Positions 15,594 through 23,284 of a DNA stretch of 33,146 bases are shown here, piece after piece. Both the position numbers and the translations under genes were made by a program. The DNA lies in NCBI GenBank assembly GCA_016201135.1, contig JACQDK010000047.1:1-33146 (forward strand), written 5' to 3'. Position 1 is the stretch's first letter. Every line of letters starts with the position of its first letter. The notes below the pieces were generated by a model, which saw only the letters and a list, made by a program, of their open reading frames with translations, had not been told where the DNA came from and did no database searches. The stretch comes from Actinomycetota bacterium (GTDB taxonomy: Bacteria > Actinomycetota > UBA4738 > HRBIN12).

Positions 15594-16784
15594 CTACTCG
15601 ACGGCGCGGCGGAGGTCGTCGACCCTATCGGTCGCCTCCCAGGGGAACTCCTTGCGCCCGAAGTGGCCGTAGGCGGCCGTCTCGCGGTAGAGCGGGCGCA
15701 GGAGGTCCAGGTCGCGGATGATCGCAGCCGGGCGGAAGTCGAAGACGTCCCAGATCGCCGCGAGCAGCTTGGCGGGATCGACCTGCTCGGTTCCGAAGGT
15801 CTCGAGGGCCATCGACACCGGATGCGCGGTACCGATCGCGTACGCGACCTGGAGCTGGCAGCGGTGCGCGAGACCCGACGCGACGATGTTCTTCGCGACG
15901 TAGCGCGCCATGTACGCCGCCGAGCGATCGACCTTCGTCGGGTCCTTGCCGCTGAAGGCTCCACCCCCGTGAGGCGCATATCCGCCGTACGTGTCCACGA
16001 TGATCTTGCGGCCGGTGAGGCCCGTGTCGGCCTTCGGCCCCCCGATCTCGAACCGACCGGTGGGGTTGACGAGCACGCGCACGCCCTCGGTCTCGAGCTC
16101 GGGGAACTCGCGGAGCACGGGGTCGATCACCTCGGCCTCGACGTCAGGCTTGAGCAGGGTGTCGACGTCGACCTCCTCGCGGTGCTGCGCGCTGATGAGG
16201 ACCGTGTCGACGCGCACCGGCCGGCCGCCGGCGTACTCGATCGAGACCTGGCTCTTCCCGTCGGGCCTCAGGTACGGAACGACGCCCGCCTTGCGGACGT
16301 CGGCGAGACGCTTCGACAGCCGGTGGGCCATCGCGATCGGCATCGGCATGAGCTCCTCGGTCTCGCGGCAGGCGAAGCCGAACATCATGCCCTGGTCGCC
16401 GGCGCCGAGGGTGTCGAGGCGGTCGCCCGAGTGCCCTTCGCGGTGCTCGAGCGCGTCGTCCACTCCTCGCGCGATGTCGGGGGACTGCTCCTGTATCGCG
16501 GTCATCACGCCGCACGTGTCACCGTCGAGCCCGAACTTCGCGTCGGTGTATCCGATCTCGGTGATCGTCCGGCGCACGACCGAGGGGATGTCGACCCAGC
16601 TCTCGGTCGTTATCTCGCCGGCCACGATCACGAGGCCGGTCGTGACGAGCGTCTCGCACGCCACACGGCTGTTCGGGTCCTCGGCGAGCATCGCGTCCAG
16701 AACCGCGTCGGAGATCTGGTCCGCGAGCTTGTCCGGGTGCCCCTCGGTGACGGACTCGGAGGAGAAGAGGTAGCCCTCGCTCAT
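15594..16784 (-). CDS. metK: S-adenosylmethionine synthase
   Basis: Makes SAM from methionine and ATP. The 396-residue protein has [20 protein letters not shown] at the N-terminus, [12 protein letters not shown] for ATP binding, [19 protein letters not shown], and [19 protein letters not shown] with the P-loop-like Lys. ATG 16784 is the family start. No Shine-Dalgarno is visible; a -10 box ends 9 nt before the ATG, so the message may be leaderless. It supplies SAM for the methyltransferases nearby (rsmB, the SpoU fusion). Confidence 0.98.
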   Translation of the reverse strand: MSEGYLFSSESVTEGHPDKLADQISDAVLDAMLAEDPNSRVACETLVTTGLVIVAGEITTESWVDIPSVVRRTITEIGYTDAKFGLDGDTCGVMTAIQEQSPDIARGVDDALEHREGHSGDRLDTLGAGDQGMMFGFACRETEELMPMPIAMAHRLSKRLADVRKAGVVPYLRPDGKSQVSIEYAGGRPVRVDTVLISAQHREEVDVDTLLKPDVEAEVIDPVLREFPELETEGVRVLVNPTGRFEIGGPKADTGLTGRKIIVDTYGGYAPHGGGAFSGKDPTKVDRSAAYMARYVAKNIVASGLAHRCQLQVAYAIGTAHPVSMALETFGTEQVDPAKLLAAIWDVFDFRPAAIIRDLDLLRPLYRETAAYGHFGRKEFPWEATDRVDDLRRAVE

Positions 16785-16793
16785 GACCGGCCG

Positions 16794-16799
16794 AGGATA
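16794..16799 (-). promoter_or_regulatory. -10 element of metK, leaderless arrangement
   Basis: TATCCT on the minus strand lies 9 nt before the metK ATG, where no ribosome binding site is seen. In actinobacteria a TANNNT hexamer at this distance is typical of leaderless messages. No convincing -35 box was found. Confidence 0.5.
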
Positions 16800-16824
16800 G
16801 CACCCGTGCCCTCGCCGGCACCCC

Positions 16825-18270
16825 TCAAGGCGCCGGCGACAGCTCGAACGCGTACCAACCCTTCGGGGCCGGCACCGGCCGAGCCCCGGCGATCTCCGGC
16901 TCCGGCGTCTTGGCCACCACGAACGTCGCCCACCCGCGGGCGACCCGTGATGCCAGCCACGCCCCGGAATCGGGCGCCAGCAGGTCCTGCGCCTCGCACC
17001 CGGCGGCGAACCCGATCTCGGGGTACGCCTCGGTGCTCGCGACGGCGCAGGGACGTCCGGCCGCGGCGCTGCGCACCGCGACCCCCACCTCGCGCGCCAC
17101 CTCCCGACCGCTCGCGGCCTGGCGCTCGACCCGAAGGGCCGTACCTGCCTGCCAGACGGCCCACGCTACGATCGCGCCGGCGGCCACCGCGAGGGCCGGC
17201 CGCCCCCCCAGCCGGATCAGCTCCACCAGCCCGGCGGCCGCCGGGATCGCCAGCAGCGCCCCCGCGGGAAGCAGGAACCTGGGCGCCGTCTCCGTCACCA
17301 GCAGCAGGTACTCCCCGCCCAGGACCCCGCCCACCGCCGCCGCGAGCAGGACGGGCCGCCGCCGGCTGCCCCGGGCCGTCGCGAGGCCCGTCACCGCGAG
17401 CGCCGCGGCCAGGACCGACCAGACGACGACCGACCTGGAGACCGCAGCGCCCGTGGCGGGACCCAGGAGGGGTCCGTCCCCGAGCGACAGGTACTGCCTC
17501 ACGCGCTCGAGCACCCCTGCCGATCCGACGTGGGAGAGCGCAGACGCCGCCCGCAGCGCCGCCAGCGGCCCGCCGAACCGCAGGGACATCTCGATCACCC
17601 ACGGGAGCCACCCGATCGCAACGCCCGCGGTGATCGCGACGAGCCACCGGCGCGGCGCGCGCGCGACGAGGAGCGCCACGAGTACCGGCGCGGCGAGCAG
17701 GGCGGCGTCGGGCGGCCGGAAGGTCGCCGCGACGGCGACCAGCGCGCCGGCCAAGCCGACGTCGCGCGCGCGCCGGCTCCCCCGCAGCCCCGGCAGCGCC
17801 CAGCCCGACGCCGCCACCGCCGCGAGGGCCACCCACAGGTTCGGCATGACCTCCGAGCCGTAGAGGAGCCCCGGCCAGGATCCCGCGAAGAAGAAGGCTG
17901 CGAGTGGCGCCGGCCACCCCACCGCCTAGGTCCAGGGCCAAAACGCGGCGACGAGCGCCAGCGCGGACGCGACGGCGAGCCAGACCCGCACCTGGAAGAT
18001 CGATCCACCCGCCGCCACGACCGGAGCCGCGAGCGCCACGATGCCGCGCGATCGCGACGCTGCGAACGGCAGGGCGGGGGGGCGCACCTGCGACAGGTAG
18101 ATGGCCTCGTCCCACGAGGGAGGGCGGTGCGGGGAGCACACGAGCAGCTGCGCCGCGAGCCAACCGACCCCGACCAGGACGAGAGCCAGGCGCACGCGGC
18201 GGGCGCCGTTCCCCGCGGCGGCCGGCGCCCCCGCGGGCCGATCCTCGCCGGGGCGGGAGCTCGCGGCCAC
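16825..18270 (-). pseudogene. Multi-spanning GT-C glycosyltransferase-like membrane protein interrupted by an in-frame TAG
   Basis: One reading frame of 482 codons runs from GTG 18270 to TGA 16825 with a single internal TAG at 17926-17928. The first 114 residues include a hydrophobic helix (LALVLVGVGWLAAQLLVC) and the motif PSWDEAIYLSQV. An Asp-Glu pair after the first helix is the catalytic loop of GT-C / GT39-type lipid-linked sugar transferases. After the stop the frame continues AVGWPAPLAAFFFAGSWPGL, then about eight hydrophobic segments and a soluble C-terminus. A GTG two codons after the stop could restart translation, but the product would lack the catalytic loop. Membrane topology and the motif are seen; substrate is unknown. 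It lies 1 nt after coaBC, an odd companion. It could be a recent nonsense allele or a base error. Confidence 0.7.
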
Positions 18271-18271
18271 G

Positions 18272-19480
18272 TCAACCGAAGCGCTTGGCGAGCCGGTCGC
18301 AGATCGCGGCCGCGAGCTCCCGCTTCGCCCATGTGCGGAGGGGCTCGTCGTCGCCGTCGCGCGTGAGGATCATCGCGTCGTTGGTCTCGAACCCGAACCC
18401 GGTGCCCTCCCGGCCGACTTCGTTCACGACGACCAGATCGAGGTTCTTCGCCAAGAGCTTCCTTCGCCCGGAGGCCTCCAGCTCGGAGGTCTCGGCCGCG
18501 AAACCCACCAGCACCCGGTCCCCCTTGCTCTCCCCGAGCTCCTTGAGGATGTCCGGCGTGGGCACCAGGCGCACCTCCGGAGGACCGGCCTCCTTCTTCA
18601 GCTTGCCCTCCGCGACGCGCTCCGGACGGAAGTCCGCGACGGCGGCAGCCATGACGACGGCGTCCGCATCCTTCGCGGCCGAAACGACCGCGTCCCGCAT
18701 CTGCTCGGCGGTCTCGACGCGCATGACGTGCAGCCCTGCGGGTGGGGTCACGGCCCCGGGCCCCAGCACGAGCGTGACGTCGGCTCCGCGTGCATGTGCC
18801 TCGGCGGCGACCGCCACACCCATCCGGCCCGACGACCGGTTCCCGATGAAACGGACCGGATCGAGCGGCTCGTGGGTCGGGCCGGCGGTCACCACGATGC
18901 GGCGCCCGGCAAGCTCCGTGGAACGTGCCGCCACGGCCTCGACCGCGGCGAGGATCTCCTCGGGCTCGGACATCCGCCCCATGCCCTCGTCCCCGGCGGC
19001 AAGGGGCCCGGCGACCGGACCGACGATCGTCACGCCGCGCGCCTCGAGCGCCTCGACGCTCGCGCACGTGGCGGGGTGGTCCCACATGCCCGTGTGCATC
19101 GCAGGCGCGACGACGACCGGACACCGCGACTCCAGGAGCGTGGAGGTGAGCAGATCGTCGGCGATCCCCTGGGCGAGCTTCGACAAGACGTTGGCCGTGG
19201 CCGGCGCGACGACGGCGAGGTCCACCTCGTGCGCGAGCCTGACGTGCAACACGGTGCCGGGCTCGTCCCACACCGTCGTGTGCACGGGGTTGCCGGTGAG
19301 CGCGGCGAACGTGTCGGGACCGACGAACCTCGTGGCCGCGTCCGTCATCACGACCCGGACGTCTGCGCCGGCGGCGACCATCAGGCGTGCGAGATGAGCG
19401 ACCTTGTACGCGGCGATGCCCCCCGTGACGCCCAGGAGCACCCGCTTCCCCTTCAGGAGGGAGGTTCCGCTCGTACTCAT
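18272..19480 (-). CDS. coaBC: Bifunctional phosphopantothenoylcysteine decarboxylase / phosphopantothenate-cysteine ligase
   Basis: Adds cysteine to phosphopantothenate and decarboxylates the product on the way to coenzyme A. The 402-residue protein has the FMN-dependent CoaC half (GVTGGIAAYKVAHLARLM, catalytic His in HVRLAHEVDL, APAMHTGMWDHPAT). The PAMH variant is the actinobacterial form. The CoaB half has VTAGPTHEPLDPVRFIGN, SSGRMG and KLKKEAGPP. ATG 19480 has GGAGGG 10 nt upstream; a GTG at 19495 is a weaker alternative. The gene order gmk-rpoZ-coaBC-metK is conserved in actinobacteria. Confidence 0.97.
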   Translation of the reverse strand: MSTSGTSLLKGKRVLLGVTGGIAAYKVAHLARLMVAAGADVRVVMTDAATRFVGPDTFAALTGNPVHTTVWDEPGTVLHVRLAHEVDLAVVAPATANVLSKLAQGIADDLLTSTLLESRCPVVVAPAMHTGMWDHPATCASVEALEARGVTIVGPVAGPLAAGDEGMGRMSEPEEILAAVEAVAARSTELAGRRIVVTAGPTHEPLDPVRFIGNRSSGRMGVAVAAEAHARGADVTLVLGPGAVTPPAGLHVMRVETAEQMRDAVVSAAKDADAVVMAAAVADFRPERVAEGKLKKEAGPPEVRLVPTPDILKELGESKGDRVLVGFAAETSELEASGRRKLLAKNLDLVVVNEVGREGTGFGFETNDAMILTRDGDDEPLRTWAKRELAAAICDRLAKRFG

Positions 19481-19488
19481 GCCACGGC

Positions 19489-19510
19489 CCTCCACTGATC
19501 CCGGTGGAGG
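19489..19510 (-). promoter_or_regulatory. Hairpin covering the coaBC ribosome binding site
   Basis: A perfect 7-bp inverted repeat CCTCCAC/GTGGAGG with an 8-nt loop lies between rpoZ and coaBC. One arm contains the GGAGG of coaBC, so the mRNA hairpin could limit coaBC translation relative to rpoZ. No T-run follows. Confidence 0.45.
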
Positions 19511-19528
19511 CCCTCCTGCCCGAGCGGG

Positions 19529-19777
19529 CTACTCGCCGACGGGCTCCTCGATGCGCTCGGCATTGATCTTGCCCTCCGCGATCTCCTCGAGCGCGATCGA
19601 CAGCGGCTTGTTCGTCAGGCCGCCGGACTCCACGAGAGGCGGAACGAACTCGCCGCGGCCCTCGCCGAGCTGGTTGTAGTACGAGTTGATCTCCCGCGCG
19701 CGCTTGGCCGCGAGGATCACCAGCGAGTACTTCGAGTCCACGGACGCGAGCAGGTCGTCGATCTTGGGTTCGATCAT
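19529..19777 (-). CDS. rpoZ: RNA polymerase omega subunit
   Basis: An 82-residue omega subunit with the diagnostic segment [21 protein letters not shown], which wraps the C-terminal tail of beta-prime. It promotes polymerase assembly. ATG 19777 overlaps the gmk stop as ATGA. The C-terminus ([20 protein letters not shown]) is typical of actinobacteria. Confidence 0.97.
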   Translation of the reverse strand: MIEPKIDDLLASVDSKYSLVILAAKRAREINSYYNQLGEGRGEFVPPLVESGGLTNKPLSIALEEIAEGKINAERIEEPVGE

Positions 19778-20361
19778 ACGGAAGGGTCCTCCAGGTCGGA
19801 GCGCGATGAAGCGATGATAGCAGCGACCAGGGACGCCGCTCGTTCCAGCTCGTCGTTCACGACCACGTGGTCGAAGAGGTCCCGCTGGGACATCTCCCAC
19901 TCGGCCTTAGCCAGACGCTCGGTGATCCGCTCCTCCGTCTCGGTCCCCCGGCCGCGGAGCCTCCGCGCGAGCTCGTCGAGCGACGGAGGCTCGAGCAGCA
20001 CGAGGACCGCGTCGGGCTCGCGCTGCTTCACCTGCCCGGCGCCCTGAACGTCGATCTCGAGCAGGACGTCGTTCCCCTTGGCGCGCTCCTCGTCGACGAA
20101 GGCTTTCGGCGTTCCGTAGCAGTGGTCGAAGACCTCGGCCCACTCCAGGAGCTCGCCCCGCTCGGCCATCTCGCTGAAGCGATCCCCCGACACGAACGAA
20201 TAGTCGCGATCCGCCGTCTCGTTCGCGCGCGGCGGGCGGGTGGTGACCGATACGGAGAGCACGAGCCCTTGCGGGTCGGAGGCGAGGAGGCGTTGCACCA
20301 CGCTCCCCTTGCCCACCCCCGAGGGGCCCGCGATAACGAAGAGCTTGCCGCGACGAGCCAG
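19774..20361 (-). CDS. gmk: Guanylate kinase, apparent CTG start
   Basis: Phosphorylates GMP to GDP. The frame contains the P-loop [12 protein letters not shown], the GMP-binding [21 protein letters not shown], and [17 protein letters not shown], and [12 protein letters not shown]. No ATG, GTG or TTG lies between the P-loop and well inside mihF; the first GTG is the Val inside the P-loop and cannot be the real start. CTG at 20361 gives (M)[14 protein letters not shown], a normal N-terminus, 195 residues in total. It lies 7 nt after the mihF stop. The purines AAGAAG at the end of mihF may serve as a weak ribosome binding site. Confidence 0.93.
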   Translation of the reverse strand: MARRGKLFVIAGPSGVGKGSVVQRLLASDPQGLVLSVSVTTRPPRANETADRDYSFVSGDRFSEMAERGELLEWAEVFDHCYGTPKAFVDEERAKGNDVLLEIDVQGAGQVKQREPDAVLVLLEPPSLDELARRLRGRGTETEERITERLAKAEWEMSQRDLFDHVVVNDELERAASLVAAIIASSRSDLEDPSV

Positions 20362-20368
20362 CGCGCCG

Positions 20369-20683
20369 CTACTTCTTCGCGAACTTGGAGAGGAGCTGCT
20401 CGCGCTGCTTGGCCCCGAGGCCCCGTACCCGCCGGCTCGCCGAGATGTCGAGCTCCTCCATGAGCTTCTGCGCGCGAACCTTGCCCACGCCCGGGAGCGA
20501 CTCGAGCACGGTCGAGACCTTCATCTTCCCGACCATGTCGTCACCCTTCCTCGACAGCACGTCGGTCAGCGTGCGGGTGCCGGCCTTCAGCTCCCCCTTG
20601 ATCTCCGCGCGCTTCTTCCGCGCCTCCGCCGCCTTCGCCAGTGCTTGCTGCCGCTGTTCGGGGGTGAGGGTCGGTAGGGCCAT
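20369..20683 (-). CDS. mihF: Actinobacterial integration host factor (mIHF)
   Basis: A 104-residue DNA-bending nucleoid protein of the actinobacterial type, unrelated to E. coli IHF. The N-terminal basic helix (LTPEQRQQALAKAAEARKKR) is followed by the compact helical core with a helix-two turns-helix GVGKVRAQKLMEEL and RRVRGLGAKQREQLL. ATG 20683 (MALPTLTPEQ) matches family N-termini and has AAAGGAG upstream. It sits between pyrF and gmk, the conserved actinobacterial position, with its own promoter. Confidence 0.95.
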   Translation of the reverse strand: MALPTLTPEQRQQALAKAAEARKKRAEIKGELKAGTRTLTDVLSRKGDDMVGKMKVSTVLESLPGVGKVRAQKLMEELDISASRRVRGLGAKQREQLLSKFAKK

Positions 20684-20720
20684 CACGCGCTCCTTTGCTC
20701 GTGGGGTGCAGGACGGCCGG

Positions 20721-20750
20721 AGTATACGCACGCCCGCCGACCAGGGACAA
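20721..20750 (-). promoter_or_regulatory. Promoter of mihF
   Basis: The minus strand reads TTGTCC (20750-20745), 18 nt, TATACT (20726-20721), about 37 nt before the mihF start. It separates mihF-gmk-rpoZ from the pyr operon, although no strong terminator is visible after pyrF. Confidence 0.65.
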
Positions 20751-20790
20751 CGCGGCCCTTCACCGCCCCGCGGCACGGTCGGAACCGGCT

Positions 20791-21474
20791 TCAGCGGAGC
20801 TCTAGCAGGATGGAGCGCGCCGCCGCGGCGGGATCGGCCACCGAGGTGATCGGCCGGCCCACCACCAGGTAGTCAGCTCCTTTGTCTTGCGCCGCAGCGG
20901 GTGTCAGGACCCGCGTCTGGTCGTCGCCGTTGGATCCCGCTGGGCGGATCCCGGGGACCACCAGGCAGAAGTCCTCGCCGCACGCCTCGCGAACGTCACG
21001 GACGTCCCGGCCGGACACCACCACGCCATCGAGCCCCGCCGCCCTGGCCTCGAACGCGAGTGAGGCCGGGCTCGCGAGATCCTCGCCCGCATGGCTCGAA
21101 AGCACGGTCACCGCCAGGACCATGGGCCTCGGGGCGCCCGCCTCCTCGGCGCCCCTCGTGGCCCCGCGCAGCGCGGCGCGCATCATCTCCACGCCGCCGA
21201 GCGCATGAACGTTCAACATCCGCGGCCCCAGGCGCGCGATGTTCGCGGCCGCGCGCTCAACCGTGTTCGGGATGTCGTGGAGCTTCGAATCCACGAACAC
21301 GGGCGCATGCCGCGCGACCTTGCGGACCGCGTCGGGGCCGATGGCCCAGCAGAGCTCGAGCCCGACCTTGAGCATCCCGACGTGCGGGGCGAGCGCCGAC
21401 GCAAGCTCCTCCGCACGGCCCAGCTCCGACACGTCGAGCGCAACGATCAACGGGTTCTCGGGGCGGGGGATCAC
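20791..21474 (-). CDS. pyrF: Orotidine 5'-phosphate decarboxylase
   Basis: Makes UMP from OMP. The 227-residue barrel has LIVALDVSELGRAEEL, the catalytic Asp-Lys-Asp cluster VFVDSKLHDIPNTV, AVTVLSS, and VVPGIRPAGSNGDDQTRV for phosphate binding. This is the PyrF type 1 family. GTG 21474 overlaps the pyrD stop as GTGA. All catalytic residues are present, so the last step of UMP synthesis appears intact. Confidence 0.96.
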   Translation of the reverse strand: MIPRPENPLIVALDVSELGRAEELASALAPHVGMLKVGLELCWAIGPDAVRKVARHAPVFVDSKLHDIPNTVERAAANIARLGPRMLNVHALGGVEMMRAALRGATRGAEEAGAPRPMVLAVTVLSSHAGEDLASPASLAFEARAAGLDGVVVSGRDVRDVREACGEDFCLVVPGIRPAGSNGDDQTRVLTPAAAQDKGADYLVVGRPITSVADPAAAARSILLELR

Positions 21475-22415
21475 CAGGATCCCTCCGGGTCCGGAGCCGC
21501 AGGCAGGCGGAGGCGGCCGCGCAGGTCCGCAGGGGAGGCGAGCCCCTTCTCCTTGAGGTAGGCGAGCACCCCCGTCGCCACGTTCACGGGGGCCCCGGGG
21601 TCCACAACCGTCGCCGTCCCGACCTGAACGGCCCAGGCCCCGGCCAGCATCATCTCCACGGCGTCCTCCCCGGTGCGCACGCCCCCGCAGCCCAGGATCG
21701 GCACGTCGGGCATGGCGCTCGCCACGTCGAAGACCGCCCGGAGTGCGACCGGCCGGATCGCGGGCCCCGAGAGCCATCCGGAGACCGATCCGAGCGACGG
21801 CCTCAGCCTCGAGGCGGTCACGCCCAGAGCCGGGAGGGCGTCTATCAAGGTGAGCCCGGTCGCGCCGGCGCGGACGCAGCCGCGCGCGACCTCGACGACG
21901 TCGGCCAGCAGGGGCAGCTTCGCGAAGACCGGGATCATCGACATGCGAGCCACCGCGCCGACGATCTCGGCCGCGCGGTCCGGGCGCGACGCGAGCACCT
22001 CGCGGCCGAGCTCCTCGTCGCGCCCGGAGATCTGCGTCTCGATCGCGACCACGCCCGGTCGCGCCTGGAGCAGGCTGGTGAGGCGCACGTACTCTTCCAT
22101 CGTGCCGCCCGCGATCGACACGATCACGGGCGCGCCCGTGTGCACCAGCCGGGGCAGCTCCTCCTTCACGAAGACCTCGATGCCGGGGTTCTGTAGGCCG
22201 GTCGACCACACGATGCCCGACGCCGACTCCGCGATCCGCGGGGTCGGCGTCCCCTTGCGAGGAGCCAGCGTCACGCTGCGCGACACGATCGCGCCCAGCT
22301 TGTGAGGGTCGACGAGCCCCGCCAGCTCTCTGCCCGTGCCCGCGCAGCCCGAGGCGATCATCACGGGCGTCGGGAGCAGCACGCCGCCGACGTCCACGGC
22401 TAGGCTGCGCTTCAC
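21471..22415 (-). CDS. pyrD: PyrD-like flavoprotein (dihydroorotate dehydrogenase class 1B family) with altered substrate site
   Basis: A 314-residue FMN barrel clearly related to class 1B dihydroorotate dehydrogenases (PTPVMIASGCAGTG, GLQNPGIEVF, SGPAIRPVALR). The FMN phosphate site GCGGVRTGEDAVEMMLAG and Lys166 (AKLPLL) are retained. Residues that hold and oxidise dihydroorotate in characterised members are changed. Lys of VKATTL is Arg46, Asn of LNAIGLQN is Trp70, ELNISCPN reads ETQISGRD at 126-133 with no catalytic Cys, and the INT motif is Asp192-Ala193. GTG 22415 overlaps pyrK as GTGA and the gene sits between pyrK and pyrF. The family is certain; orotate production by this protein is doubtful on sequence alone. 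Confidence 0.85.
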   Translation of the reverse strand: MKRSLAVDVGGVLLPTPVMIASGCAGTGRELAGLVDPHKLGAIVSRSVTLAPRKGTPTPRIAESASGIVWSTGLQNPGIEVFVKEELPRLVHTGAPVIVSIAGGTMEEYVRLTSLLQARPGVVAIETQISGRDEELGREVLASRPDRAAEIVGAVARMSMIPVFAKLPLLADVVEVARGCVRAGATGLTLIDALPALGVTASRLRPSLGSVSGWLSGPAIRPVALRAVFDVASAMPDVPILGCGGVRTGEDAVEMMLAGAWAVQVGTATVVDPGAPVNVATGVLAYLKEKGLASPADLRGRLRLPAAPDPEGSW

Positions 22416-23284
22416 CCCGGCCACGAGCGCACCACCGGGAGCCCCTCGGGGGGCGTCGGGATCATCGTGGGCACGTCCGACATCCAGCGGTCCCACAGGA
22501 CCCGCGCGGGGTTGAAGACCGGCCCGTCGACGCATGCACGCAGGTTGTCGTAGCCGCTCCCGTCCTTGCGGGCAACCGGCACCACGCAGGAGTGGCACAG
22601 GCCTACGCCGCAGGCCATCCGCTCCTCGACGACGACCTGCGCGGGTATCCGTCGCTCGCGGCAGAACGCCGCCACCTTCTCGAGCATCGGCGCCGGTCCC
22701 GCCGCGTATATCACCTCGGAGCCGCAGCGGGCAGCCATCTCGGGCAGCGCGTCGAGCACTGTTCCCCGATCGCCGAGCGTGCCGTCCTCGGTCATGATCG
22801 CGTTCGTCTGCGAGAGCCTCTTCCCCTCGATCGGCTTGAACACGCGTTCCATCGTCCCGGCTCCCAGGACCATGTCGACGCGCTTCTCGCGGACCAGGAG
22901 CTCCTGCGCCAGGAAGTACAGGGAAGCCGCGCCGTGTCCCTCCGCGACGAGCAGGCAGTTCGTCAGGCGCTTCGGGTACGCGAACCCCTTCCCGAGCGGT
23001 CCGGTCACGTCCAGGAATCCATGCGCCCGCGCGTTCGCCAGCCACGTCGTGCCCTTGCCCCCGGGCTCGAAGCAGAACTCGAGCGTGCCGGCCCACCCAC
23101 CCCGCCGTGAGGCCTGGTGGATCGAGAAGTGCCGCGGCAGGAGGTAGTCGCGGTCCTCGGGCATTTGGACCGCGACGAACTGGCCCGGGCGGGCGCGTTC
23201 GGCCACCTCGGGAGCGACGAGCGTCAGCGAGTGGTAGGCGCCGACCCTCCTGGCCGACAGGATCTCGGCGCGGGTTCGCCTCAC
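22412..23284 (-). CDS. pyrK: PyrK-type electron transfer subunit of dihydroorotate dehydrogenase
   Basis: Carries FAD and a 2Fe-2S cluster and passes electrons from PyrD to NAD+. The 290-residue protein has a ferredoxin-reductase barrel ([23 protein letters not shown]). The cluster motif is CGVGLCHSC followed by a fourth Cys in [11 protein letters not shown]. The nucleotide-binding loop reads [17 protein letters not shown], where the family usually has GGGxGxAPL. GTG 23284 overlaps the carB stop as GTGA. It probably forms a complex with the unusual PyrD that follows. Confidence 0.92.
   Translation of the reverse strand: MRRTRAEILSARRVGAYHSLTLVAPEVAERARPGQFVAVQMPEDRDYLLPRHFSIHQASRRGGWAGTLEFCFEPGGKGTTWLANARAHGFLDVTGPLGKGFAYPKRLTNCLLVAEGHGAASLYFLAQELLVREKRVDMVLGAGTMERVFKPIEGKRLSQTNAIMTEDGTLGDRGTVLDALPEMAARCGSEVIYAAGPAPMLEKVAAFCRERRIPAQVVVEERMACGVGLCHSCVVPVARKDGSGYDNLRACVDGPVFNPARVLWDRWMSDVPTMIPTPPEGLPVVRSWPG

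Noticed and set aside
4038-17928. Recoding of TAG as a sense codon
   Set aside because: At least fourteen genes here (for example rplT, efp, nusB, tatA, mihF, rpoZ, metK, priA, def, rsmB and rpe) end naturally at TAG, so the codon is a working stop. The two internal TAGs need local explanations.
20740-20790. Possible terminator after pyrF
   Set aside because: Only a short imperfect inverted repeat (ACCG/CGGT around CCGCGG) without a T-run; not enough to call.
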